A stretch of DNA of 63,270 nucleotides from Phenylobacterium sp. RIFCSPHIGHO2_01_FULL_69_31 (GCF_001824475.1 NZ_MHXN01000031.1:1-63270), one strand, 5' to 3'; counted from the first letter of the stretch, positions 25,067-35,302 are shown. Numbers and translations are program-made. Notes: generated by a model from the sequence alone, not told the origin.

Positions 25067-25759
25067 TTACGCGGCGAGGCGCTGTTCGGGCTGGTCGCGG
25101 AGCATGTAGCCGCCGCCCCAGACGGTCTCGATCTGGGCGTCGCCGCCGGTGGCCGCGGCGATCTTCTTGCGCAGCTTGCAGACGAAGACGTCGATGATCT
25201 TGGGCTCAGGCTCGGACATGCCGTTGTAGAGGTGGTTGAGGCACTGTTCCTTGGAGAGGGCGGTGTTCTTCCGCAAGGAGAACAGCTCCAGCATCTTGTA
25301 CTCGCTGGGCGTGAGGTGGATCGGCTGGCCGGCCACCTCGGCCCGGCGCGTCGCCAGGTTGAGCGCAATGGGGCCTGTCCGCAGCACCGAGTCGGTGTGG
25401 CCGCGCGAGCGCCGGACGACGGCGGTCAGGCGGGCCAGCAGCTCGGCCTGGTGGAAGGGCTTGGCGACCACGTCGTCCGCGCCGCAGGCCAGCGCCTCGA
25501 CCCGGCCCTCGATGCCGTCGTCGCCCAGCATGATCACCGGGGCAGGGACCTTGCGCGCCCGCAGGGCCCGCAGGGTCTGGACACCCGTCATGTCCTCGAG
25601 CTCGGCTGCCAGGAAGATGGCGTCGTAGTCGTAGATCCGGGCCAGGTCGCAGGCCTCCTCGCCACTGTCCGTCGCATAGACGGTGTGGCCTTCGGCGGTC
25701 AGCAGGAGCTCCAGGCTCTTGGCGGCGGCGGCTTGGCTTTCAACGACGAGGACTTGCAT
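25067..25759 (-). CDS. CtrA paralogue with degenerate receiver domain
   Basis: This 230-aa OmpR-class regulator is colinear with the cell-cycle regulator CtrA (231 aa as I recall it). The winged-helix half is strongly CtrA-like (KMLELFSLRK, CLNHLYNGM, KIIDVFVCKLRKKI, ETVWGGGYMLRD). The receiver is altered: CtrA's D51 position is Ala (YDAIFLAAELEDM) and the acidic pair D8 D9 is Ser-Gln (VVESQAA), while the switch Lys in AKPFH remains. It should therefore not be phosphorylated in the usual way but should still bind CtrA-like DNA. ATG 25759 follows GGGAG; a GTG one codon earlier is possible. It is probably monocistronic. Confidence 0.88.
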   Translation of the reverse strand: MQVLVVESQAAAAKSLELLLTAEGHTVYATDSGEEACDLARIYDYDAIFLAAELEDMTGVQTLRALRARKVPAPVIMLGDDGIEGRVEALACGADDVVAKPFHQAELLARLTAVVRRSRGHTDSVLRTGPIALNLATRRAEVAGQPIHLTPSEYKMLELFSLRKNTALSKEQCLNHLYNGMSEPEPKIIDVFVCKLRKKIAAATGGDAQIETVWGGGYMLRDQPEQRLAA

Positions 25760-25824
25760 CACCGATCTCCCGTTCTGGCTGAGCCCCGGGGCGGATCGCG
25801 CTGGCGTCGCCCGGGCTCGAATTC

Positions 25825-25840
25825 GTTAACCATGTTGAAC
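25825..25840. promoter_or_regulatory. CtrA-type binding motif upstream of the CtrA paralogue
   Basis: The sequence GTTAACCATGTTGAAC contains TTAACCAT (25826-25833), reported as a CtrA-associated motif in Caulobacter, followed by a TGAAC near-half-site 5 bases after TTAAC. TTAA is very rare in this GC-rich window. It lies about 65 bases before the start of the paralogue, where auto- or CtrA regulation would be expected. Confidence 0.45.
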
Positions 25841-26005
25841 CACGGGGGCGGGGTCGGCCGAAATCCGGGCCGTTTACCTATGGGATTTCCCGTAGGGGTT
25901 GATGCGGGGGCGCCCGGCCGCTCCGCAAAGGCGCCACGCGTCCGCATACGGGGCCGGGCCCGCGCCCGGTAGAAACTGTGACGAGAGGGGAGTTTCCCCC
26001 GCAAG

Positions 26006-26082
<77 letters not shown>

Positions 26083-26322
26083 GCAGGACCGTCTGGTCTT
26101 GCGGAAGGCGGCTCTCATATGGGCGGGTCGGAATCGTGTCAACGGACAAGTGCGCGGCATTTGGCGCGCGGGCCGCGATCGCAGTGGAAAACCGGGCCGC
26201 TCCCAGACTTTGCGACGCATTCGCAAGCGTTGGAACCAGCGTCATTTCGCGTCGCACAAGGGCAGTTTGAAACGCCCGGATGATCGGTCTAGAAGGGCGC
26301 CGCGACTCCCGCCGGAGACTCC

Positions 26323-26700
26323 ATGGAAGCCTATTTCAAAGAGTACCTGCCCATCGTGATCTTCCTGGGGATCGCGGCGGTGCTGGGCATTGTCTTCATC
26401 CTGGCCGCTACCGTGCTCGCGCCGAGGGCGCCGGACCCGGAAAAGCTGTCGTCCTACGAGTGCGGCTTCAACGCCTTCGACGACGCGCGGATGAAGTTCG
26501 ACGTGCGGTTCTATCTGGTGTCGATCCTGTTCATCATCTTCGACCTGGAAGTCGCGTTCCTGTTCCCGTGGGCCGTGTCGCTGATGAAGCTGCCGCCGGA
26601 CGTGGCGAAGTACGCCTTCTGGTCGATGATGACCTTCCTGGGCGTGCTGACCGTCGGGTTCATCTACGAATGGAAGAAGGGAGCCCTGGAATGGGAGTGA
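26323..26700 (+). CDS. nuoA: NADH-quinone oxidoreductase subunit A
   Basis: This is the first gene of the complex I operon, a 125-aa membrane-arm subunit with three helices. It contains the family strings [21 protein letters not shown] (the conserved Cys-bearing loop near the quinone site) and [22 protein letters not shown] precedes the ATG. The 240 bases upstream, after tRNA-Asp, must hold the operon promoter, but I see no confident hexamers. It overlaps nuoB by 10 bases. Confidence 0.97.
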   Translation: MEAYFKEYLPIVIFLGIAAVLGIVFILAATVLAPRAPDPEKLSSYECGFNAFDDARMKFDVRFYLVSILFIIFDLEVAFLFPWAVSLMKLPPDVAKYAFWSMMTFLGVLTVGFIYEWKKGALEWE

Positions 26701-27269
26701 TCGTTCCCCCCAATTCAGCCGTCCCGGCCCTCTCCGCCGGCCGCAGCACGGTCGAGGGCTACGACCCGCAGAAGCACGACCCGTTCTTCGACGGCGTCTC
26801 GCAGCGTCTGGCCGACAAGGGCTTCGTGACCGCCGGCGTCGACGACCTGATCACCTGGGCGCGCACCGGCTCGCTGATGTGGATGACCTTCGGCCTGGCG
26901 TGCTGCGCGGTCGAGATGATGCAGGCGTCCATGCCGCGCTACGACCTGGAGCGCTACGGCTTCGCCCCGCGCGCCAGCCCGCGCCAGAGCGACGTGATGA
27001 TCGTCGCCGGCACGCTGGTGAACAAGATGGCTCCGGCCCTGCGCAAGGTCTACGACCAGATGCCCGAGCCGCGGTACGTGATCTCGATGGGCAGCTGCGC
27101 CAACGGCGGCGGCTACTACTATTTCAGCTATTCGACCGTCCGCGGCTGCGACCGGATCGTGCCGGTGGACGTGTACGTGCCCGGCTGCCCGCCGACCGCC
27201 GAGGCGCTGGTCTACGGCGTGCTGCAGCTGCAGAAGAAGATCCGCCGGACGGGGACCATCATCCGATGA
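26691..27269 (+). CDS. nuoB: NADH-quinone oxidoreductase subunit B
   Basis: This 192-aa peripheral-arm subunit holds cluster N2, the last [4Fe-4S] centre, which passes electrons to quinone. The four ligands are visible: the tandem pair C71 C72 (GLACCAVE), C136 ([10 protein letters not shown]) and C166 ([11 protein letters not shown]). ATG 26691 lies inside the end of nuoA. The end overlaps nuoC by ATGA, so translation is probably coupled. Confidence 0.97.
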   Translation: MGVIVPPNSAVPALSAGRSTVEGYDPQKHDPFFDGVSQRLADKGFVTAGVDDLITWARTGSLMWMTFGLACCAVEMMQASMPRYDLERYGFAPRASPRQSDVMIVAGTLVNKMAPALRKVYDQMPEPRYVISMGSCANGGGYYYFSYSTVRGCDRIVPVDVYVPGCPPTAEALVYGVLQLQKKIRRTGTIIR

Positions 27270-27901
27270 GCTGGCCGGTTTCGGAATCGGACCTCGGGGC
27301 GCTGGGCAAGGCGATCCTGAAGGAGGCCAAGGGCGTCGTGACTGGCGCCGAGGTGGCCTATGGCGAGCTGACGCTGACGGCGCCGGCGGCCCGGATCGTC
27401 GAAGCGCTAACCTACCTGCGCGACGCACAAGGGTTCCACCAGCTGATCGACCTGTGCGGGGTGGACTATCCCGAGCGCGAGAAGCGCTTCGACGTGGTCT
27501 ACCACCTGCTGTCGATGACCAAGAACCGCCGCGTGCGGATCAAGGTGCAGACGGACGAAGACACCGCCGTGCCGTCGGTGGTGGGCGTGTTTTCGGCGGC
27601 CGACTGGTACGAGCGCGAGGCGTTCGACATGTACGGCATCTTCTTCGACGGACACCCGGACCTGCGCCGGATCCTGACCGACTATGGCTTCCACGGCCAT
27701 CCGCTGCGGAAGGACTTCCCGATGACCGGCTACGTCGAGGTCCGCTACGACGAGGAGCTGAAGCGGGTGGTCTATGAGCCCGTTAAGTCCGTCGAGTGGC
27801 GCAACTGGGACTTCCTCTCGCCCTGGGAAGGTGCGGAGAAGGGTTTCGCGGCCCTCCTGCCGGGGGATGAGAAGTCAGGGGGGGAGAAGAGCAAGTCATG
27901 A
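27266..27901 (+). CDS. nuoC: NADH-quinone oxidoreductase subunit C
   Basis: This 211-aa 30-kDa-type subunit of the hydrophilic arm packs against NuoD. The signature [22 protein letters not shown] is present ([19 protein letters not shown]), with downstream [13 protein letters not shown]. NuoC and NuoD are separate genes here rather than fused as in E. coli. The C-terminal tail after [12 protein letters not shown] is charged and flexible. It overlaps both neighbours by 4 bases. Confidence 0.97.
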   Translation: MSWPVSESDLGALGKAILKEAKGVVTGAEVAYGELTLTAPAARIVEALTYLRDAQGFHQLIDLCGVDYPEREKRFDVVYHLLSMTKNRRVRIKVQTDEDTAVPSVVGVFSAADWYEREAFDMYGIFFDGHPDLRRILTDYGFHGHPLRKDFPMTGYVEVRYDEELKRVVYEPVKSVEWRNWDFLSPWEGAEKGFAALLPGDEKSGGEKSKS

Positions 27902-29136
27902 CCGGCGACAACGCTCCCGCCCAATCCACCGACTACTTCCACGACCCGAAGGTCCCCGAGACCCCGGTCCGGAAGTTCAACATCAACTTCGGCCCGCAGC
28001 ACCCGGCGGCCCACGGCGTGCTGCGCCTGGTGCTGGAGCTGGACGGCGAGGTGGTGGAACGGGTGGACCCGCACATCGGCCTGCTGCACCGGGGCACCGA
28101 GAAGCTGATGGAGGCCAGGCCCTATCAGCAGACGATCCCGTACATGGACCGCCTCGACTACGTGGCGCCCATGAACCAGGAGCACGCCTACTGCCTGGCG
28201 ATCGAGAAGCTGCTGCAGATCGAGGCGCCGTATCGGGCGCAGCTGATCCGCACGCTGTACGACGAGATCGGCCGGATCCTGAACCACCTGCTGAACGTCA
28301 CGACCCAGGCGATGGACGTGGGCGCCCTGACGCCGCCGCTGTGGGGCTTCGAGCCCCGCGAGCAGCTGATGGTGTTCTACGAGCGGGCCTCGGGCGCGCG
28401 GATGCACGCCAACTACTATCGCGTCGGCGGCGTGCGGCAGGACCTGCCGGAAGCGCTGGTGCGGGACATCCTGGACTGGTGCGACGGCTTCCCGCGGATC
28501 TGCGACGACATCGAAGGCCTGATCACGGGCAACCGCATCTTCAAGCAGCGCAACGTCGACATCGGCGTGGTGACCAAGGAAGAGGCGATCGCCCGCTCGT
28601 TCTCCGGCGTGATGGTGCGCGGCTCGGGGATCGCCTGGGACCTGCGCCGCAGCCAGCCCTATGCGGCCTATGACGAGATGGAGTTCGACGTTCCGCTGGG
28701 CGTGAACGGCGACTGCTACGACCGCTATCTCTGCCGGATGCAGGAGATGCGCGAGTCCACGAAGATCATGAAGCAGTGCTGCGAGCGGCTGCTGAAGACG
28801 CCGGGACCGGTGCTGATCGACGACAACAAGATCGCCGCGCCGCGCCGGGGCGAGATGAAGCGGTCGATGGAAGCGCTGATCCACCACTTCAAGCTGTTCA
28901 CCGAGGGCTACCGGACCCCGCCGGGCGAGGTCTATGCCGCGGTCGAGGCGCCCAAGGGCGAGTTCGGCGTCTATCTGGTGAGCGACGGCACCAACAAGCC
29001 CTATCGGGCCAAGATCCGCGCGCCGGGCTATCCCCACCTGCAGGCGATGGACTGGATGAACCGCGGCCACATGCTGGCCGACGTGTCCGCCATCCTCGGC
29101 TCGCTGGACATCGTGTTCGGAGAGATCGACCGGTGA
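27898..29136 (+). CDS. nuoD: NADH-quinone oxidoreductase subunit D
   Basis: This 412-aa 49-kDa-type subunit lines the quinone pocket. It contains [21 protein letters not shown], the HRGTEKL segment and the C-terminal DIVFGEIDR that ends the family. Key pocket residues (the His of HRGTEK and the Tyr of the PYMDRLDY region) are present. It is full length. Its stop overlaps the GTG of the inserted SnoaL-like gene (GTGA), so that gene is coupled to nuoD. Confidence 0.97.
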   Translation: MTGDNAPAQSTDYFHDPKVPETPVRKFNINFGPQHPAAHGVLRLVLELDGEVVERVDPHIGLLHRGTEKLMEARPYQQTIPYMDRLDYVAPMNQEHAYCLAIEKLLQIEAPYRAQLIRTLYDEIGRILNHLLNVTTQAMDVGALTPPLWGFEPREQLMVFYERASGARMHANYYRVGGVRQDLPEALVRDILDWCDGFPRICDDIEGLITGNRIFKQRNVDIGVVTKEEAIARSFSGVMVRGSGIAWDLRRSQPYAAYDEMEFDVPLGVNGDCYDRYLCRMQEMRESTKIMKQCCERLLKTPGPVLIDDNKIAAPRRGEMKRSMEALIHHFKLFTEGYRTPPGEVYAAVEAPKGEFGVYLVSDGTNKPYRAKIRAPGYPHLQAMDWMNRGHMLADVSAILGSLDIVFGEIDR

Positions 29137-29483
29137 GCGCCACCACCCAGCTCAGCCCCGTCGACCTGGTCCAGGGCCAGTTCGACGCCTACAACGCCCA
29201 GGACCTGGACGCCCACTGCGCCTTCTTCGCCGACGACGTGGTGGTGGCGGACCTGAACGGGGCGGTGAACATCGAGGGCATCGCGGCCTATCGCGCCAAG
29301 TACGTCCAGGTGTTCGCCGATTTCCCGCAGAACCGGGCCGAGCTCCTCAACCGCATCGCGGTGGGGAACACGGTGATCGACCACGAGCACGTCAGCCGTT
29401 CGCCGGGCGGAGAGACCTTCCAGGTGATCGCCATCTACACCATCGCCGGCGGCAAGATCGCCCGCGTGGATTTCCGTAAGTGA
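29133..29483 (+). CDS. SnoaL/NTF2-like protein inserted in the nuo operon
   Basis: This 116-aa protein is not a known complex I subunit and lies between nuoD and nuoE. Its sequence ([31 protein letters not shown], then [15 protein letters not shown]) fits the SnoaL-like cone fold of the NTF2 superfamily, which includes steroid isomerases, polyketide cyclases and non-catalytic binding proteins. It starts by a 4-base overlap with nuoD and ends 7 bases before nuoE, so it is co-expressed with complex I. A role in quinone-related ligand binding or assembly is only a guess. Confidence 0.88.
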   Translation: MSATTQLSPVDLVQGQFDAYNAQDLDAHCAFFADDVVVADLNGAVNIEGIAAYRAKYVQVFADFPQNRAELLNRIAVGNTVIDHEHVSRSPGGETFQVIAIYTIAGGKIARVDFRK

Positions 29484-29490
29484 GGCCCGC

Positions 29491-30171
29491 GTGAGCGTCC
29501 GTCGTCTCAGCCCTAACCAGCCCGCCAGCTTCGAGTTCACGCCGGCGACGCTGAAGGCCGCCAAGGCCTGGATGGCCAACTTCCCGGCCGGCCGGCACCA
29601 GTCGGCCATGGTGCCGATCCTGTGGCTGGTCCAGAAGCAGGAAGGCTGGGTCAGCGAGCCCGCCATCCGCGCGGTCGCCGAACTGCTGGGCGTGCCGGTG
29701 ATCCGGGTGCTGGAGGTGGCGACCTTCTACACCATGTTCATGCTGGAGCCGGTGGGCACGCACGCGCTGGTGCAGGTGTGCGGCACCACGCCCTGCCAGA
29801 CGCGCGGGTCCGAGGCGCTGATGGAGGTCTGCAAGCGCAAGATCGGGCCGCAGAACCATCGCTCGGCCGACGGCAAGTTCTACTGGCAGGAAGTCGAGTG
29901 CCTGGGGGCGTGCGCCAACGCCCCGATGGCGGCGATCAACGACTACTACTACGAGGACCTTACGCCGGAGAGCTTCGAGAAGCTGCTGGACGAGTTCGCG
30001 GCGGGCAAGAAGCCCAAGCCGGGTTCGATGATCGGCCGCCAGGGCTCGGCCCCGGAGGGCGGCAACATCACCCTGACCGACCCCAAGCTGTTCGACGGCT
30101 CGCTGGGCAAGAAGATCAAGATCCCGAACCTGCCGCCCAAGGCCGGCAAGCCGGCGAAGGAGAAGGCGTGA
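29491..30171 (+). CDS. nuoE: NADH-quinone oxidoreductase subunit E
   Basis: This 226-aa 24-kDa-type thioredoxin-fold subunit carries the [2Fe-2S] cluster N1a. The ligand motifs are [11 protein letters not shown] and CLGACANAP. The N-terminal helical part contains [18 protein letters not shown]-terminal tail of about 60 residues, rich in Lys/Pro/Gly ([12 protein letters not shown]), extends past the fold, as in other alphaproteobacterial forms. The start is GTG at 29491. It shares one base with the next gene (TGATG). Confidence 0.96.
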   Translation: MSVRRLSPNQPASFEFTPATLKAAKAWMANFPAGRHQSAMVPILWLVQKQEGWVSEPAIRAVAELLGVPVIRVLEVATFYTMFMLEPVGTHALVQVCGTTPCQTRGSEALMEVCKRKIGPQNHRSADGKFYWQEVECLGACANAPMAAINDYYYEDLTPESFEKLLDEFAAGKKPKPGSMIGRQGSAPEGGNITLTDPKLFDGSLGKKIKIPNLPPKAGKPAKEKA

Positions 30172-31484
30172 TGGCGGGCATCCTCGCCGACAAGGACCGC
30201 ATCTTCCTCAACCTCTACGGCCAGCGCGACTGGGGCCTGGAGGGGGCGAGGGCGCGCGGCGCGTGGAACGGCACCGCCGACATCGTGGCCCAGACGCCCG
30301 AGTGGATCTGCGACCAGATCAAGGCCAGCGGCCTGCGCGGCCGGGGCGGGGCGGGCTTCGCCACGGGCCTGAAGTGGACCTTCATGCCCAAACAGGAGAG
30401 CGAGCGTCCGCACTACCTGCTGGTCAACGCCGACGAGTCCGAGCCGGGCGCGTGCAAGGACCGCGACATCCTGCGGAACGATCCGCACCTCCTGATCGAG
30501 GGCTGCGTGATCGCCTGCCGGGCGATGCGTTCGCACACGGCCTACATCTATATCCGCGGCGAGTACGTGCACGAGCGCGAGCGCCTGCTGGCGGCCATCC
30601 GCCAAGCCTATGAGGCCAAGCTGCTCGGGCCGGGCTCGATCCTCGGTTACGACGTGGACGTCCGCGTGCAGCACGGGGGCGGGGCCTACATCTGCGGCGA
30701 CGAGACCGCCCTGATGGAGAGCTTCGAGGGCAAGAAGGGCCAGCCGCGGCTGAAGCCGCCGTTCCCGGCCGGCGCCGGCATCTACGGCTGCCCGACCACG
30801 GTCAACAACGTCGAGACGATCTCGGTCGTGGGCACCATCCTGCGCCGCGGCGCCGACTGGTTCGCGGGCTTCGGCACCGAGAAGTCGACCGGCACCAAGC
30901 TGTTTGCGGGCTCGGGCCACCTGAACAAGCCCTGCGTCGTCGAGGACGCGGTGGGCATCAGCGTCAAGCAACTGATCGAGGACCACTTCGGCGGCGTGCG
31001 CGGCGGCTGGGGCAACCTGAAGGCCGTGATCCCGGGCGGCATCTCGGTGCGCATGATCCCGGCGGATCAGTGCGAAGATGCCGTGATGACCTACGAGGAC
31101 CTGCAGGCGCGGGGCTCGGGCCTGGGCACCGGCACCATGATCGTGTTCGACAAGGACGCGGACCTGGTGAAGGCCATCGCGCGGGCGGCCTATTTCTACA
31201 AGCACGAGAGCTGCGGCCAGTGCACGCCGTGCCGCGAAGGCACCGGCTGGATGTGGCGGGTCATGGAGCGGATGGTCACCGGCGAGGCCGAGATGTCCGA
31301 GATCGACCTGCTGCTGGACGTGGCCAGCCAGGTCGAGGGCCACACGATCTGCGGCCTGGGCGACGCGGCCGCGTGGCCGATCCAGGGCCTGTTCCGCCAC
31401 TTCCGCCACGAGGTGGAAGACCGCATCACCCAATACCGCGCGCGCAAGGGCTCGTACGCCGGCGCCTCGATCGCGGCGGAGTAA
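30171..31484 (+). CDS. nuoF: NADH-quinone oxidoreductase subunit F
   Basis: This 437-aa 51-kDa-type subunit oxidises NADH with FMN and passes electrons to the [4Fe-4S] cluster N3. The NADH/FMN site is seen in [16 protein letters not shown] and [14 protein letters not shown]. The Fe-S ligands are in [15 protein letters not shown] with a later Cys in [14 protein letters not shown]. It is full length. It starts at the nuoE stop (one-base overlap) and ends 4 bases before nuoG. Confidence 0.97.
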   Translation: MAGILADKDRIFLNLYGQRDWGLEGARARGAWNGTADIVAQTPEWICDQIKASGLRGRGGAGFATGLKWTFMPKQESERPHYLLVNADESEPGACKDRDILRNDPHLLIEGCVIACRAMRSHTAYIYIRGEYVHERERLLAAIRQAYEAKLLGPGSILGYDVDVRVQHGGGAYICGDETALMESFEGKKGQPRLKPPFPAGAGIYGCPTTVNNVETISVVGTILRRGADWFAGFGTEKSTGTKLFAGSGHLNKPCVVEDAVGISVKQLIEDHFGGVRGGWGNLKAVIPGGISVRMIPADQCEDAVMTYEDLQARGSGLGTGTMIVFDKDADLVKAIARAAYFYKHESCGQCTPCREGTGWMWRVMERMVTGEAEMSEIDLLLDVASQVEGHTICGLGDAAAWPIQGLFRHFRHEVEDRITQYRARKGSYAGASIAAE

Positions 31485-31488
31485 CGGC

Positions 31489-33528
31489 ATGCCTATCGCC
31501 AAGGTCGACGGGGTCGAGGTCGAGTTCGAAGCCGGGATGAACGTCCTGCAGGTGGCCGAGCTCGCCGGTAAGGAAATTCCGCGGTTCTGCTACCACGAGC
31601 GGCTGAGCATCGCCGGCAACTGCCGCATGTGCCTGGTCGAGGTGAAGCCCGGCCCGCCGAAGCCGCAGGCCAGCTGCGCGCTGCCGGCCGCCGAGAACAT
31701 GGAGATCTTCACCGACACGCCGATGGTGCGGAAGGCGCGCCACGGGGTGATGGAATTCCTGCTGATCAACCACCCGCTGGACTGCCCGATCTGCGATCAG
31801 GGCGGCGAGTGCGACCTGCAGGACCAGGCCATGGGCTATGGCCGCGACGAGAGCCGCTATGCCGAGAACAAGCGGGCCGTCGAAGAGAAGTACATGGGGC
31901 CGTTGATCAAGACGGTCATGACCCGCTGCATCCAGTGCACCCGCTGCGTCCGCTTCATCACCGAAGTGGCCGGCGTGCCGGAGATCGGCCTGATCAGCCG
32001 CGGCGAGGACGTGGAGATCACGACGTATCTAGACAAGGCCGTGGCCTCGGAGCTGTCGGCCAATGTGATCGACCTGTGCCCGGTGGGCGCCCTGACGTCC
32101 AAGCCGTATGCGTTCAACGCCCGGCCGTGGGAACTCAAGAAGACCGAGAGCGTCGACGTGATGGATGCCATCGGCTCGGCGATCCGGGTGGACGCCCGGG
32201 GGCCGGCGGTGCTGCGCGTGCTGCCGCGCACCCACGAGGCGGTCAACGAGGAGTGGATCTCGGACAAGACGCGCTATGCCGTGGACGGGCTTTCCCGCCA
32301 GCGGCTGGACCGGCCCTTCATCCGCGAGAACGGCAAGTTGCGGCCGGCCACCTGGGCCGAGGCGTTCGACGCCGTGGCGGCCAAGGTGCAGGCGACCAGC
32401 CCGGATCGGATCGGCGTGATCGCCGGCGACCTGCAGGACGCGGAGTCCATGAAGGCCGCCAAGGACCTGTTCGGCGGGATGGGCGTGAAGAGCCTGGACT
32501 GCCGCCAGGACGGCATGGCGCTGGGCGGCGGGCAGCGCGAGAGCTGGCTGTTCAACTCTTCGCTGCAAGGCCTTGAGGACGCTGACTTTATCCTGATGGT
32601 CGGGACCAATCCGCGCCTGGAGGCGCCGGTCCTGAACGCCCGGATCCGCAAGCGCTGGCTGGCCGGAGCGGTGCGCATCGCCATGATCGGCGAGGCGGTC
32701 GACCTGACCTACGACTACGCTCACCTGGGCACGGGCGAGGCGGCGCTGACGGGCTTTGCGAAGTCGAAGGCGCCGTTCGTGCAGGCGCTGAAGGAGGCCA
32801 AGGCCCCGGCGATCATCGTCGGCGCGGGCGCCCTGGCGCGGGCCGACGGCGCGGCGGTGCTGCAGGCGGCCGCCGGGGTCGCGAAGACCTTCGGCATGAC
32901 CTGGAACGTGCTGCACACGGCCGCGAGCCGGGTCGGCGGCCTGGACCTGGGCTTCACGCCCTCCGCGGGCGGCAAGACGGCCGGCGAGCTGGTGCAGACG
33001 GGCGGGGCGGACGTGCTGTTCCTGCTGGGCGCCGACGAGATGGACCTGTCGAAGACCGACGCGTTCGTCGTCTACCTCGGCACCCACGGCGATGCGGGCG
33101 CGCACCGCGCGGACGTGATCCTGCCGGGCGCCGCCTACACCGAGAAGAACGGCCTCTACGTCAACACCGAGGGCCGGGTGCAGATGGGCTTCCGCGCCGT
33201 GTTCCCGAAGGGCGAGGCGAAGGAGGACTGGGCGATCCTGCGGGCGCTCAGCGAACGCCTGGGCGCCAAGCTGCCGTACGACAGCCTGGACGAGCTGCGG
33301 GCCCGGCTGTTCGAGGAACACCCGACTTTCGGCCGCATCGACTATGTGCCGGCGACCCCGGCGGCGATGGACTTCGCGGCCCTGGGCGCGAAGGGCGAGC
33401 TGTCGGACACCCCGTTCCGGAGCGGGCTGAAGAGTTTCTACCTGTCCAATCCCATCGCGCGCGCCAGCACGACGATGGCCGAATGCGCCTCGCTCGCCTC
33501 GGGCGCGGCCAAGATCGCCGCGGAGTAG
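31489..33528 (+). CDS. nuoG: NADH-quinone oxidoreductase subunit G
   Basis: This 679-aa 75-kDa-type subunit is the shorter, mitochondria-like form. The N-terminal [2Fe-2S] domain has RFCYHERLSIAGNCRMCLVEV. The His-containing [4Fe-4S] site is in HPLDCPICDQGGECDLQDQ and the second [4Fe-4S] set is CIQCTRCVRF with CPVGAL. The C-terminal molybdopterin-oxidoreductase-like half is present but serves as structure only in this family. It ends 6 bases before nuoH. Confidence 0.97.
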   Translation: MPIAKVDGVEVEFEAGMNVLQVAELAGKEIPRFCYHERLSIAGNCRMCLVEVKPGPPKPQASCALPAAENMEIFTDTPMVRKARHGVMEFLLINHPLDCPICDQGGECDLQDQAMGYGRDESRYAENKRAVEEKYMGPLIKTVMTRCIQCTRCVRFITEVAGVPEIGLISRGEDVEITTYLDKAVASELSANVIDLCPVGALTSKPYAFNARPWELKKTESVDVMDAIGSAIRVDARGPAVLRVLPRTHEAVNEEWISDKTRYAVDGLSRQRLDRPFIRENGKLRPATWAEAFDAVAAKVQATSPDRIGVIAGDLQDAESMKAAKDLFGGMGVKSLDCRQDGMALGGGQRESWLFNSSLQGLEDADFILMVGTNPRLEAPVLNARIRKRWLAGAVRIAMIGEAVDLTYDYAHLGTGEAALTGFAKSKAPFVQALKEAKAPAIIVGAGALARADGAAVLQAAAGVAKTFGMTWNVLHTAASRVGGLDLGFTPSAGGKTAGELVQTGGADVLFLLGADEMDLSKTDAFVVYLGTHGDAGAHRADVILPGAAYTEKNGLYVNTEGRVQMGFRAVFPKGEAKEDWAILRALSERLGAKLPYDSLDELRARLFEEHPTFGRIDYVPATPAAMDFAALGAKGELSDTPFRSGLKSFYLSNPIARASTTMAECASLASGAAKIAAE

Positions 33529-33534
33529 GGGCCG

Positions 33535-34611
33535 ATGGAATTCTGGAGCACCCCCGTCGGCTGGACCATCATCACGGTGGCCCACATCCTGGCGGTCACC
33601 GTCGTCCTGCTGCTGACCATCGCCTTCATCATCTATGGCGACCGCAAGATCTTCGCGGGCGTCCAGGCGCGGAAGGGTCCGAACGTGGTGGGCCCGTTCG
33701 GCCTGCTGCAGTCCTTCGCCGACCTGGGCAAGTTCCTGATCAAGGAGCTGGTGATCCCGGCGGGCGCGGACAAGGCGGTCTATCTGCTGGCGCCGCTGAT
33801 CAGCGTGACCCTGGCGCTGGGCGCCTGGGCGGTGATGCCGATCGCGCCCGGCTGGGCGGTGTCGGACATCAACGTCGGCATCCTCTACCTGTTCGCCGTG
33901 AGCTCGATGGGCGTCTACGGCATCATCATGGGCGGGTGGGCCTCGAACTCGAAGTACCCGTTCCTGGGCTCGCTGCGGTCGGCGGCGCAGATGGTCTCCT
34001 ACGAGGTCTCGATCGGCTTCGTGATCATCACGGTGATCCTGCTGGCCGGGACCATGAACCTGAACCAGATCACCGAGGCGCAGGCCGGCGGGTTCTGGAA
34101 CTGGTACATGTTCGGCGGCGGCCTCCAGAACCTGCCGCTGATCGTGATCATGTTCCCGATGGGCGTGATCTTCTTCATCTCGGGCCTGGCCGAAACCAAC
34201 CGGCCGCCCTTCGACCTGCCGGAAGCCGAGTCCGAGCTCGTGGCGGGCTATGCGGTGGAATACGGCTCGACGCCGTACATGCTGTTCTACCTGGCCGAGA
34301 CCGCCAACATCGTCCTGATGAGCGGCCTGATGGCGGTGCTGTTCCTGGGCGGCTGGAATGCGCCCTGGCCGGCGCCGTACCTGGCCGCCTGGCCCGCGTG
34401 GCTGGTGGGCCTGCACGGCCTGTTCTTCTACGCCATGAAGACCTTCTTCGTGTTCTTCATGAACGCGATGGTGCGCTCCATCGTGCCGCGCTACCGCTAC
34501 GACCAGCTGATGCGGCTGGGCTGGAAGGTGTTCCTGCCCACCTCGCTGGTGGCCGTGGCCGTGGTGGCGGGCTGGCGGGTCTACACGGGCCTGCCGGGGG
34601 CGGGGCAATGA
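33535..34611 (+). CDS. nuoH: NADH-quinone oxidoreductase subunit H
   Basis: This 358-aa, about eight-helix membrane subunit connects the hydrophilic arm to the proton-pumping arm and forms part of the quinone entry. Family strings are [39 protein letters not shown] and [14 protein letters not shown]. It is full length. Its stop overlaps the start of the small lipoprotein gene (ATGA). Confidence 0.97.
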   Translation: MEFWSTPVGWTIITVAHILAVTVVLLLTIAFIIYGDRKIFAGVQARKGPNVVGPFGLLQSFADLGKFLIKELVIPAGADKAVYLLAPLISVTLALGAWAVMPIAPGWAVSDINVGILYLFAVSSMGVYGIIMGGWASNSKYPFLGSLRSAAQMVSYEVSIGFVIITVILLAGTMNLNQITEAQAGGFWNWYMFGGGLQNLPLIVIMFPMGVIFFISGLAETNRPPFDLPEAESELVAGYAVEYGSTPYMLFYLAETANIVLMSGLMAVLFLGGWNAPWPAPYLAAWPAWLVGLHGLFFYAMKTFFVFFMNAMVRSIVPRYRYDQLMRLGWKVFLPTSLVAVAVVAGWRVYTGLPGAGQ

Positions 34612-34811
34612 AGCCGGTTGTCGCGATCCTGGCCCTCGTGTCGCTCAGCGCCTGCGCCGGCGGCGCGGGCTTCGGCAAGAGCGGGGGCATCGCGACCTAC
34701 GACGACCTGAAGGCGGCGCAGGAAGCCTGCGCGGCCAAGGGCGGGACCCTGAAGCTCCAGAAGAACGGCGACGTCCAGTACCTGGACGACTACGCCTGCG
34801 AGAAGAACTGA
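34608..34811 (+). CDS. Small lipoprotein embedded in the nuo operon
   Basis: This 67-aa protein starts with a lipoprotein leader ([16 protein letters not shown]; lipobox LSAC) followed by a Gly-rich linker and a compact domain ([38 protein letters not shown]). The two mature-domain Cys could form a disulfide. It overlaps nuoH by four bases and nuoI by one, so it is made with complex I. It is not a known subunit. Membrane anchoring on the periplasmic face is inferred; an assembly or stabilising role is speculative. Confidence 0.85.
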   Translation: MKPVVAILALVSLSACAGGAGFGKSGGIATYDDLKAAQEACAAKGGTLKLQKNGDVQYLDDYACEKN

Positions 34812-35302
34812 TGCTGAACCGGATCGGACAGGCCCTGAAGGGCGCGGCGCTGATGGACTTCGTCGGCGCCTTCGGGCTCGGCATGAAGTACATGATCGCG
34901 CCGAAGAAGACCGTGCAGTACCCGCACGAGCGGAACCCGCAGAGCCCGCGCTTCCGCGGCGAGCATGCGCTGCGCCGCTACCCCAACGGGGAAGAGCGCT
35001 GCATCGCCTGCAAGCTGTGCGAGGCCGTCTGCCCGGCCCAGGCGATCACCATCGAGGCCGAGCCGCGCGCCGACGGCAGCCGCCGGACCACCCGCTACGA
35101 CATCGACATGGTGAAGTGCATCTACTGCGGCCTGTGCCAGGAGGCCTGCCCGGTGGACGCCATCGTCGAGGGACCGAACCTGGAGTTCGCCGTCGAGACC
35201 CGGGAGGAGCTCTACTACGACAAGGAGCGCCTGCTGGATAACGGCGACCGATGGGAACGCGAGATCGCGAAGAATCTGGAACTGGACGCGCCGTACCGCT
35301 AA
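34811..35302 (+). CDS. nuoI: NADH-quinone oxidoreductase subunit I
   Basis: This 163-aa ferredoxin-like subunit has two [4Fe-4S] clusters (N6a and N6b), shown by the twin motifs [15 protein letters not shown] and [15 protein letters not shown]. The N-terminal amphipathic segment ([17 protein letters not shown]) contacts the membrane arm. It is full length. After its stop comes the only sizeable gap in the operon (153 bases), which holds a palindromic repeat. Confidence 0.97.
   Translation: MLNRIGQALKGAALMDFVGAFGLGMKYMIAPKKTVQYPHERNPQSPRFRGEHALRRYPNGEERCIACKLCEAVCPAQAITIEAEPRADGSRRTTRYDIDMVKCIYCGLCQEACPVDAIVEGPNLEFAVETREELYYDKERLLDNGDRWEREIAKNLELDAPYR

Noticed and set aside
32029..34608. An 859-codon reverse frame across nuoG and nuoH
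   Set aside because: Antisense shadow of two certain genes; no motif, and it crosses gene boundaries without relation to them.
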